DNA from: Limnomonas spitsbergensis
Taxonomy: Eukaryota > Chlorophyta > Chlorophyceae > Chlamydomonadales
Length of the DNA stretch: 64,000 nt
Direction: 5' to 3'
Assembly: GCA_037349105.1 (NCBI GenBank)
Contig: JAYJMM010000123.1
Coordinates: forward strand, 5,704,001 to 5,768,000
In this document: one piece after another, positions 40,801-52,800 of the stretch
Numbering within the stretch: position 1 is the first letter of the stretch
How the letters are laid out: every line of letters starts with the position of its first letter
The notes under the pieces: generated by a model
Told to the model about the DNA's origin: nothing
The model's input: only the letters and a program-made list of their open reading frames with translations
Databases searched by the model: none
Program-made: the position numbers and the translations under genes

Positions 40801-43800
40801 TTAGGGTCTTAGGGAGAGGGGACAGAGGGATAGGGTTTAAGTAGGGGGGCAGGGGCGCAGCATTTAGGAGGAGGGGACAGGGCAATATGGGATGGGGTTC
40901 AGAGGGGTGCGAGGGTACGGGCTTAGGAGGGTACAGGTAACAAGGGACAGGGTTTAGGAGGGGGGCCAGGGGCGTATGAGGTAGGGTTAAGGACTGGGGA
41001 GAGGGATAGGGGGACGGGCATAGTTAAGAGGGTTCAGGTGTAGGCTGTTGGCAGCTGGAACACTTCGGACAGCAACACTAAACTCTCAGCCCTCCACCTT
41101 TGAACCTAAACCCTCAACCCGTCCTAGTTCGTAGTTGTGGGCTGCTGGAGGCAGGTACCAATTCGGGCAGCACCACTAAACCCTCATCCCTCACCCTATA
41201 ACATATTCCCCAAGCCCTCATCCCTCAGCTTTTAACCTATCCCCTAAACCCTGGACCCCTCCCTGTTTGTAGGTTTGGGCTGCTTGCAGCCGGCGCCACT
41301 GTGGGCAGCAACACTGAATCCTCATCCCTTGGACCTTAGCCCTTAATCCTGAGCCCCTTCTGGTGTGTAGGTGTGGGCTCTTGGCAGCCGGCGCCACTGT
41401 GGGCAGCAACACTGAATCCTCATCCCTTGGACCTTAGCCCTTAATCCTGAGCCCCTTCTGGTGTGTAGGTGTGGGCTCTTGGCAGCCGGCACCACTTTGG
41501 GCAGCACCCCAGTATGGATCTCAGGGTTGAGGGTTCAGGTTCCGGGTGTTCGTAGGTGTGGTCTTTTGGCGGCTGGTACCACTTCGGGCGGCATCACTTA
41601 ACCCTCATCCCTTGCACCTGTTCTCTAAACCCTGAACCCCTCCTCGTTTGTAGGTGTGGTCTGTTGGCGGCTGGTACCACTTCGGGCAGCATCACGGTGT
41701 TCAAGTACACCGCGCCCAGCAAGGATGGCGAGCCACTCATGGACTTCACAAAATGCTGGGAGGTGCAGCCAGCTTTTCAGGTGTGTGCGACCTGAACTCT
41801 AAACCCTAAACCCCAAACTAGCCAGCTTGTCAGGTGTGTGCGACCTAAACTTAAAACCCTTAAAGCCTGTGCCCTAAACCCTAAACCCTACATGGATTTC
41901 ACCAAGTGCTGGGAGGTGCAGCCAGCTTTTCAGGTGTGTGCGACCTAAACCCTAAACCCTAAAACCTGTGCCCTAAACCCTAAACCCTAAACTAACCAGC
42001 TTTTCAGGTGTGTGCAACCTAGAACCTGAGCTCTAAACCTTTGACCAAAAGCTTTACTCTTGAACCCTTTCCCCTGACGTTACTTTAAAGGAAGAACGCA
42101 ATGTGCTTGCTCTTTCTCTCTCTCTCTCTCCCTCTCCCTTCCCCCCCCCTTCCCCTCTCTCTCCCTCTGCCTCCCTGCCTCTGGTCAGACTTTCCCCCCT
42201 TGTCCCGCACCCACCGCCTCCTCCGCGTTTCCCTCCTCCACCCAGGTTGGCTCCCGAATCGGCAGCATGGAGTCGGCTGCCTCCCCCTCCTACCATGTCT
42301 CCCGTCCCCCCCTTCTACACACCCATCCAGGTTATATCCCTGTCACAAATCAGCCCCCCCCCCCCCCCCCACACACACGCCCCTGCCATCCAGGTCAGCT
42401 CCCGCGTTGGCATCAAGGAGTGGGGGCCGAACCCACATCCCCTACCTACCATATCTCCTCCTGCCCTCCCCTCTCCGCCCAGCTCCTCTCTCCAACCCAA
42501 ATCATTGACCTCCCCCCTCCTCTCCGCCCGGGTTGGCTCCCGAATCAGAAGCATGGAGCGGGTCCCAACCCGCATTCCTCCCCTCCCGCACCTCCCCCCG
42601 CCCTGCCCAGGTTTTCCTCCTGCCGTAAACTTTTGTCTCCCCCCTCCCCCACAGGTTGTTTCCCACCCCGTGTCCCCCTCCCCTTGCCTTACCAGGTCGC
42701 CCCCCTGCCCACAATCGTTGCCCCTCCCCCGCGTATCCCCCCCTTCCCCCCTCTCCCCAGGTTGGCTCCCTCACCCCCCAGGTTGTTTCCCACCCCCCTG
42801 CTCTACCAGGTCACGGACCCTTGCCCCAATCAATGTTCCTCCCCCCTAAACCCTTAACCCCCGTGCTCCCCCCTTTCCCCCCCCCTCCCGCCCAGGTTGG
42901 CTCCCGCGTCGGAAGCATGGAGTGGGGTCCCAACCCGCGCCTGATGAGCGTCGTGACCCCGGACGGCATCAGCGCTTGTCGCAAGTCGATGCTGCGCCAC
43001 CGCTGCCGGGATGGGTTTGTGGTCATCCAGGTAGGTGGGCGGTAGGGTTTGGGGGGCCAAGGGTTCAAGGTTTGGTGGGTCAAAAAGAGAAGGGAGAGAG
43101 TGGAGGGTTTGTGGTCATCCAGGTGGGCGGTGGGGTTTGGGGGACGAGGATTGGGGGTTCAGGGTTGAAGGCCAAAATTTGGGGACCGAGATTCAGGGTC
43201 AGTGGTCATTCAGGTTGGGGGCCGAGGGTTGGGGGGAAGAGGGGTCAGGGTTTGAGGGGTCAAAAAGTGGAAGGGGGAGAGTTAAGGGTTTGGGGTCAAA
43301 ATTTGGGGCTTGAGGGTTTCAGCATTTTTCTCCCGCAGTCCGGTGTTGACCAGCTTGTTGTGGAGATACTGAAGGTGGTTAAGGCGGACTGGCAGTCCAT
43401 CAAACCCTCTCACCCTTTTCACATTTTCCAATATTTCCACACTTATGACTATTTTCCACTCACTTCAATATTTTCACCTGCTTCACTCTTTTCTTTACAC
43501 TCTTCGCCACCCGCAGCCCTGCGTTGACCAGCTTGTTGTGGAGATGCTGGAGGCGGGCGAGGCGGCCCGGCACTCCATCAAGCCCTCTCGTCCATTTTAC
43601 TCTTTTCCAAGCGCTTCACTATTGTTTGCCCGCTTCACTTTTTTCCACACTTGACATTCTTTGCCACCCGCAGTCGGGCGTTGACCAGCTTGTTGTGGCG
43701 ATGCTGGAGGCGGGCGAGGCGGACCGGCAGTCCATTGAACCCTCTTGTCCATTTCACTCTTTTCCAAGCGCTTCACTATTGTCTGCCCGCTTCACTTTCT

Positions 43801-46800
43801 TCACACTTGACTTTCTTTGCCACCCGCAGTCGGGCGTTGACCAGCTTGTTGTGGAGATGCTGGAGGCGGGCGAGGCGGACCGGCAGTCCATTGAACCCTC
43901 TTGTCCATTTCACTTTTTTCCAAGCGCTTCACTATTGTCTGCCCGCTTCACTTTCTTCACACTTGACATTCTTTGCCACCCGCAGTCGGGCGTTGACCAG
44001 CTTGTTGTGGAGATGCTGGAGGCGGGCGAGGCGGACCGGCAGTCCATTAAACCCTCTTGTCCATTTCACTATTTTCCAAGCGCTTCACTATTGTCTGCCT
44101 GCTTCACTTTTTTTCACACTTGACATTCTTTGCCACCCGCAGTCGGGCGTTGACCAGCTTGTTGTGGCGATGCTGGAGGCGGGCGAGGCGGACCGGCAGT
44201 CCATAAAACCCTCTTGTCCATTTCACTTTTTTCCAAGCGCTTCACTATTGTCTGCCCGCTTCACTTTCTTCACACTTGACATTCTTTGCCACCCGCAGTC
44301 GGGCGTTGACCAGCTTGTTGTGGAGATGCTGGAGGCGGGCGAGGCGGACCGGCAATCCATTAAGCTGCGCGCCAAGATGCAGATGATGGGGCTGGACATG
44401 AGCAAGGGCACGCTGCTGGTGTATGACGGGACAAGGGCAGACCTGTATAAGGCAAGAGATGGGGAGCAGGGGAGGGGGTGGAGGAGCGGAGGGGGCCACG
44501 CTGCTGGTGTATGACGGGGGAGGGAAGGGTGGAGAAGTAGGGTGGGGGGAGGAAAGGGGACAGGGGGGGGCGGGGAATGGGCAGAGGTGCAGGGGGGAGG
44601 GGAAAAAGGGACGGGGGGGGAGAGAGCGTAAAGGGGTGGTAAAGGGGTGGTTGGACATAAGCAAGGGCACGTTGCTGGTGTATGATGGGACGAGGGCAAG
44701 AGCAGAGGGGAGCGGGGGAGGGGGATGGGGGGAGGTGCTGGAAGGGGTGAGCAGAGGAGGGGGAGAGGAGGAGCTTGCCATCTGCAAGGGCACGCTGCTA
44801 ATGTATGACGGGGCGAGGGCAGACCTGTATAAGGCAAGAGTTGGGGAGCAGGGGAACTTGACGATGCCATCCAGAAATTCACATTGTCTTTGTTTGCATC
44901 CAGAAATTCTCACTGTCTTTATTTGCATCCAGAAAATCTCACTGTCTTTGTTTGCATCCAGAAATCTCACTGTCTTTGTTTGCATCCAAAAGATCTCACT
45001 GTCTTTATTTGCATCCAGAAATTCTCACTGTCTTTATTTGCATCCAGAAAATCTCACTGTGTTTGTTTGCATCCAGAAAATCTCACTGTCTTTATTTGCA
45101 TAACAGACCGTCTTCTTATAAGTCACACCTGAGTCTCTTTTACGGTGCCAGAGCCCAGCACTGAAGGTGCAACTCTCCCGGACGTTGCAACCCCCAGGTG
45201 TCGGAAGGTGCATATTACCCCGTTGACCTTCCCCCCCCCCCCTATACCTCTTTTTAACTCTTAAGCCCTAAACCCTAATCCCTAAACCCTTTTCCCTCAC
45301 CAATAAGACCCCCCACTCTCTGATGGCCGCGCGCGGGTCATATCAGGGGTCACCCCGGGTCATATCAGGGGTCACCCCGGGTCATATCAGGGGTCACCCC
45401 GGGTCATATCAGGGGTCACCCCGGGTCATATCAGGGGTCACCCCGGGTCATGTCAGGGGTCACCCCGGGTCATATCAGGGGTCATCCCGGGTCATATCAG
45501 GGGTCATCCCAGGTCATATCAGGGGTCATCCCGGGTCATGTCAGGGGTCACCCCGGGTCATATCCTGTTTACCCACACATGCCCACACATATCCACACAT
45601 ACCCACACATACCCACACATACCCACACATACCTTTTCACCCCTGCAGACACATCCCCAGGTATCTGATGGCTTCCAGTAACCCCCATACCCCCTTTTGG
45701 CCCCTTTAGGATCCCGTTACCTCCCATCACCGCGCCCCTTGACTCCTTACCTCCTTTTCACCCCCTCACCCCGTCACCTCCCGTTGACGCGCCCCCAGGT
45801 CATCGATGGCGTCCAATTACTCCCTTTTGGCCCCTTCAACCCGTTCCCACCCATGTGTGCCCCCAGGTCACCGATGGTGTCCAGTTACCCCATGTCGCCC
45901 CTTCACCCCATTACCTCCCGTCTGCGCCCCTGGGTCACTGATGGCGCCCTGGTAGAGTCGGGATCCTTTGAGACGACCTCGCGGGCAATGGTGTCCAGTT
46001 ACCCCATGTTGCCCCTTCACCCCATTACCTCCCGTTTGCGCCCCTCAGGTCACCGATGGCGCCCTGGTAGAGTCGGGATCCTTTGAGACGGCCTCGCGGG
46101 CAATGGCGGTCCACAACGACTCCATCTTCCGCGCCGCAGAGGATAGGATCGAGGTCTGCAACGCGGCAGGTGGGTGGAGGGGGGTGTTAAGGCGGGGGGG
46201 GGGGAGGGTGGTCTTTTCCGAGCCCTCTAAGGATTTGTCTGTTTGTTTGCTCATCGCGTCCTTTATAGGTAAAGATTTATATCTTTAAAAGGCATTTCCT
46301 GTTTATTTTATTTCCTTGGCCGCCCTCAACCTGAATTCTCACACCTTTAACCCTGAAAATCCAAACCCCCCCTAAACCCCACAATTCTGAACCCTAAACC
46401 TTTCCAAACACTGAAACAGACCCTGGCGTTTGACAACACCCAGGGCAGCCCTGAATCCTTAACCCTTAACCCTAACATGAACCCTCACCCCGTACCCTTC
46501 TACTCCTACCCGGACACTGGAGCAGACCCTGACATTTGACGATATGCAGGGCAGCCCTGAATCATCAAACCCTGCCTCCTAACCCCTTCCCCTCCCGCTC
46601 AGGAATTGTGAAGCAGGTCCTGGGATTTCCTGGGCAGACCTGAACCCTGAACCCTTGAACCTTATTTGATTGTTTCCTCTAACCCGAACCCAAAACCCTG
46701 ATTCATCAAACACTTGTCCCTTCACTCTTAACCCTAAACCCTTAACCCCTCTCCTCCTGCTCGGACACCGTGAAGTAGGCCCCGGCGTTTGAAGACATTC

Positions 46801-49800
46801 AGGCCAGGCCTGAACCCTCAACCCCCAACCCTCAACCCCTCAACTCTGAACCCTTACTTGAAGCCCCTTCACCCTAACCTGAAACTCCTGCACCCTTCCC
46901 CTCTCCGCAGGCACCGTGAAGCAGACCCTGGCATTCGACGACATTCAGGGCAGCCCGCTGCTGTTGGACATCTGCCGCGACTTCCTGGCCGCAGTCACAG
47001 TCAATAACTACGTGCGCGTGTTCAAGGTGGCCGGGAGGGAGGCCAAGCCACATGCTGGTCCAGGTGAGGGGATCAGGGGATGGGGTTTAAGTTTTGGAGG
47101 ATGGGGATGGGGGGCTAGGGGGATCAGGGGGGGGCAAGGCCAGGTGAGGGGAGCAGGGGCTGGGGTAAACGTGTGGGGGCTGGGGATGGGGGGCTAGGGG
47201 GATCAGGGGATGGGGTTTAAGTGTAAGGGATGGGGATATGGGGTTAGAGAAACCAGGGGATAGGGTTTAAGTGTAAGGGATGGGGATTAGAGGGATCAGG
47301 GGAAGCGAGGCCACATGCAGGGCCAGGTGAGGGGAGCAGGGGCTGGGGTAAACGTGTGGGGGCTGGGGATGGGGGGCTAGGGGGATCAGGGGATGGGGTT
47401 TAAGTTTGGGAGGATGGGGATATGGGGCTAGGGGGATCAGGGAGAGGCGAGGCCACATGCAGGGCCATGTGAGGGGATCAGGGGATAGGGTGCAAGCAAT
47501 GGAGGGGACGGGGGAATGGGGGTGATGAGGAATGGGTGTAAGTGGGGGGTAAACCCTAAACCCTGAACCCTCTCCTCAGACCTGATTAGCCCGCGGCTTT
47601 AAACCTCCTGAAGGTGGACTACCTGGCCGTCAACATGTCTGGCACTGTACGTAGGGTTTAAGTGTACTCTGGAAACTGCTACCCTATACCCTAAACCCTT
47701 GACCCTCTCCTCAGGCCTGATGATCCCTTTGGTCCAACCACCTAGCACTTTAAGTATGTTTTGAAACCTTAACCCTTAAACCCCTTAAACCTTATCCTTG
47801 AACCCTGAACGCTCTCCCCAGGCCTGATCATCCCCGCGGAGTTCAACCACCTCAAGGTGGACCACCTGGCAGTCAACGCACCTGGCACTTTAAGTGTTTT
47901 TTGAAACCCGACACCTGAACCCTGAACCCCTCCCCTCTCCCCAGGCCTGATCATTCCCACGGAGTTCAACCACCTCAACGTGGACCACCTGCCGTCAACG
48001 AGTCCGGCACTTAAAGTGTTTTTTGAAACCTGACACCTGAACCCTAAACCCTTAAACCTCTTCAGGCCTGATCATCCCCACGGAGTTCAACCACCTCAAG
48101 GTGGACCACCTGGCAGTCAACGCTTCCGGCACTATGGTCAGCGTGCTTGTCTCCAGCAAGGAGCACGCCACGGAGAGTAAGATGTTTGTCTTCTGCTCGG
48201 AGACCAACTCGACCGTCGTGTACGACTTCGCAAAGGTACGGATGCATACTCGGGGTGGGCGGGAATTGGGGGGGCAGGGCGCGCGCATGGTTGTGTATGC
48301 TGGTCAAGTTTGGGGGGCTAGGGTTCAGGGTCCGAAATCTTGACCATAACCCTAACTGGTGGGGACGAACTTGACAGTCGTGTTTGACGGCTTTTCAAAA
48401 ATATGTGTGCACAAAGGGGGGGCGGAGGAGGATGGGGGGGAGGCAAGTGCACATCGTTGCGTATATAGGCATGGGCTAGTAAACGTTTTGGGGGTAAAGG
48501 TTTAGGGTTCAAACCCGTAACCCAACCTGTGTGAAGTTTTTACAGTCCAGCGGTGCATGACATTAGATGGAGATCAAATTGGCGGTTGGAGACCAAATTT
48601 ACGGTTGTAAACGACATCGCAATATTATGGGTGAATAAGCATGTGTCTGTGTGCGCCTGTGTGCCTCCTACAGCTGGCATGGCGCCTGTTTCCCTGCTTC
48701 CACTGCTGACCTGGCGCCTGCTTCCCCGCTTGTGCCCTTCTCAGGATGGACGCTTGCCTCAGGCGATGATGTGGGACGTCGCCGAGAGCAAGCTGCTGGC
48801 CGTGCAGACCTTGGTAGGGCCAAGCGTGATGTGGGGGGGTGTCGAAACGCTTGGCGGTTAATCCTTAAACCCTGAACGCTTTATGTTGCCAAGAGGAAGC
48901 TGCTGGCTGTGCAGACCCTGGTGAGACCTGGCGTAATTTGGGGGGGTCGAACTGCAAATAATAAATCCTCCATCCTTACCCTCCACAGTCTCAACAATGT
49001 GCGGAGCTGCTGCCCAACTCAAGCTTAAACCTTGAACATGGGATCCTAAACCCTCAACCCTTACCCTGATCCTCGGAACCATGAGCATCCTCTCCCTTTG
49101 CGAGCCTAGTTTAAGCTCCAGTCATAAAACTTATAATTGGACCCTCAACACACACTCTGTACCAGCCTTTTGTTTGGGATTCACCTCTTGGTCAAGCCCT
49201 CCACCCTCGCGTTCCTAACGCAGTCTCAGCAGCGAGATGAGCTGCTGGACGAGCCCTCTGCCAGCCTAACTTGAGCATGCTCTCTACTTACAAATCCTCA
49301 ACCCTCGCGTTCCTCTCGCAGTCTCAGGAGCAAGATGAGCTGCTGGACGAGCCCTCTGCCAGCCTAACTTGAGCATGCTCTCTACTTACAAATCCTCAAC
49401 CCTTGCGTTCCTCTCGCAGTCTCAGCAGCGAGATGAGCTGCTGGACAGGCCCTTTGCCAGCCTAACTTGAGCATGCTATCTACTTACAAATCCTCGACCC
49501 TCGCGTTCCTCTCGCAGTCTCAGCAGCAAGATGAGCTGCTGGACGAGCCCTCTGCCAGCCTAACTTGAGCATGCTCTCTACTTACAAATCCTCAACCCTT
49601 GCGTTCCTCTCGCAGTCTCAGCAGCGCGATGAGCTGCTGGACGAGCCCTCTGCCAGCCTAACTTGAGCATGCTATCTACTTACAAATCCTCGACCCTCGC
49701 GTTCCTCTCGCAGTCTCAGCAGCAAGATGAGCCGCTGGACGAGCCCTCTGCCAGCCTAACTTGAGCATGCTATCTACTTACAAATCCTCGACCCTCGCGT

Positions 49801-52800
49801 TCCTCTCGCAGTCTCAGCAGCAAGATGAGCTGCTGGACGAGCCCTCTGCCAGCCTAACTTGAGCATGCACCCTACGTTCGTCCCCTCAATACCCTTTGTG
49901 TTCCACTTGCAGTCTCAGCAGCGAGATGAGCTGCTGGATGAGTCTTCTGCCCGCCTGGCTCAATTGTTGACCCTCGACCTCATATATGTTCCCTACTTTA
50001 AGCACCCAACAAAGCTTCCTCCCCTGCTAACCCCTTGTGTTCCACTTGCAGTCTCAACAGCGAGATGAGCTGCTGGACGAGCCCTCAGCCAGCGGGCAGT
50101 ACGTGACGGAGGTTGCGCTCATGTTCGTGAGCCCAGACCAGGGCGTGCTCATGCAGGAGTACCAGAGCATCACTGCCAGCGGTGAACAAGGGGGGTGTGT
50201 CCGTACGATTGAGTTATATATTCAAGGGGGTGTGGTCGTCGGTGCGGTAGATTTCCATATAAGGGGGAGAAGGAGCATCCAGATCATCACTTCATGGTTG
50301 AGCATTTCGTATTCGGCGTTTGTCCGTTCGGGGACATATACCAGAGCATCACTTCAGTGCTAGGCAGGAGGGGGAGGGGGCGGTCGTCGATACGGGTAGG
50401 GCTCTTCTAAATGAGGGCGTCTGTCGGTACATGGTAGAAAGAAAGAAAGAAAGCTATGCCTTATTAGGGCTTGGATGTTAAGGAAACAGCGCAGCTTGGG
50501 GACGTAGCCACATCCGCGCCGTTACCATATATGTTAGAGGTACCTGGTAGCTCACCTAGTGCTACGGCCGAACGGGTGGCTTCCTTAATCCACGCCTCAG
50601 GGCGTATTGTTTGTTTATTTATTTATTTTGTGTTACCATCATTTCGGGGGGAGTATCTGAGCAACACTGACAGGGGTGAGCACAGGGGCGTTTGTCGGTA
50701 TACGGTAGAGTTGTATTCAAGGGGGAGAAGTACCAGAGCAACACAGGCAGTGTTGAGCGGGGTGGGGTGGGGGGGAGGGGCTGATACCGGTAGGGCTCTC
50801 TCAGGAGAGGGCGTTTGTCTGCATATAATGGAGGCTGCTGAAGTAAATCACCCCATCGCCTTGAGTTGCCGGCGCAAGTGGGGGGAAGAGGGTTAAGGGA
50901 AGTGAAGGAACAAAGTGTGGCATGCAGGCCCTCAAGCCCTAAACCTTCAACCCTGAAACCTCACGCCCTTAAGCCTGACACCCCAAGCCCTGAACCCTCA
51001 ACTTCAAACCCCAAGCCCTCAGACCTCATGCCCTGAACCCTGAACCTGAAACCCTCAATCTCAAGCCCTAAACTCTATAACTTCAAACCTCATGCCCTGA
51101 ACCCTCAACCTCAAGCCCTGAACCCTCAGACACCCCTAACCCTAAACCCCTGCTCAGGTACAAGTGGGCTTGTGAAGGTGCATGCCCCCTACCTCGTGAT
51201 CAACAAACCTTGAAACTTAAAACCCGAAGCCCCAAAACCCTGAGCCTTTATCCCTCAAGCCCTGATCTTCAAACCCCCAACCCTGATACCCTGCTCAGGT
51301 GCCCGTGGGTTTGTGGGCCTGCACGCCCCCTACCTCGTGATCAACAAGCCTTGAACCCTACACCCGAATCCTAAAATCCCTATCCCTTGAGCCCTTTGCC
51401 TTAACCCTAACCCTAAAAGACCCCGCTCAGATGCCCGCAGGTTTGTGGGCCACCTACCTCGTGTCATCAACAAGCCTTGAACCCTTACACCTGAAGCCCT
51501 AAAACCCGAATCCTAGAACCCTGGACCCTTATAGCTCAAGCCCTTGACTTAAACCCTAATTCTGCAACGTGAAGCCCTTATTTCCTAACCCTAAAGTTAG
51601 GACCCCAAACCCCTGCTTAGGTGCACGTGGGTTTGTGGGCCTGCACGCCCCCTACCTCGTGATCAACAAGCCGTGCATCTCTACGCTGCCGAGTGGGAGG
51701 GTGGTGAACACGCACGCGGACAAGATGGTGATGAATGGCTTTGCAGGCATGCAGGTGATTCACAGGGACACGCTCAAAGGGGACAGGCCCAAAGGGAAAA
51801 AACGTCAAGAGTCATTGTAAATCGGGAAGGGGGTGAACACGCACGCGGACAAGATGGTGATGAACGGCTTTGTAGGCATGCAGGTGATTCACAGGGAATA
51901 GCCTCAAGGGGAATAGCCTGAAAGGGGAATAGCTTCAAGGGGAATAGCCTCAAGGGGAATAGCCTCAAGGGGAATAGCCTCAAGGGGAATAGCCTTAAGG
52001 GGAATAGCCTCAAGGGGAATAGCCTCAAGGGGAATAGCCTCAAGGGGAATAGCCTCAAGGGGAATAGCCTCAAGGGGAATAGCCTCAAGGGGAGTAGCCT
52101 CAAGGGGAGTAGCCTCAAGGGGAATAGCCTCAAGGGGAATAGCCTCAAGGGGAATAGCCTCAAGGGGAATAGCCTCAAGGGGAATAGCCTCAAGGGGAAT
52201 AGCCTCAAGGGGAATAGCCTCAAGGGGAATAGCCTCAAGGGGAATAGCCTCAAGGGGAATAGCCTCAAGGGGAGTAGCCTCAAGGGGAATAGCCTCAAGG
52301 GGAATAGCCTCAAGGGGAATAGCCTCATGGGGAATAGCCTTAAGGGGAATAGCCTCAAGGGGAATAGCCTCAAGGGGAGTAGCCTCAAGGGGAATAGCCT
52401 CAAGGGGAATAGCCTCATGGGGAGTAGCCTTAAGGGGAGTAGCCTCAAGGGGAATAGCCTCAAGGGGAATAGCCTCATGGGGAGTAGCCTCAAGGGGAAT
52501 AGCCTCAAGGGGAGTAGCCTCAAGGGGAATAGCCTCAAGGGGAATAGCCTCATGGGGAGTAGCCTCAAGGGGAATAGCCTCAAGGGGAATAGCCTCAAGG
52601 GGAATAGCCTCATGGGGAGTAGCCTCAAGGGGAATAGCCTCAAGGGGAATAGCCTCAAGGGGAGTAGCCTCAAGGGGAATAGCCTCAAGGGGAATAGCCT
52701 CAAGGGGAATAGCCTCATGGGGAGTAGCCTCATGGGGAATAGCCTCAAGGGGAATAGCTTCAAGGGGAATAGCCTCAAGGGGAATAGCCTCATGGGGAAT

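Noticed and set aside
43524..44514. A repetitive protein from the exon 10 echoes
   Set aside because: The ORF is echo units plus pyrimidine-rich filler; only the last unit carries the conserved continuation and donor.
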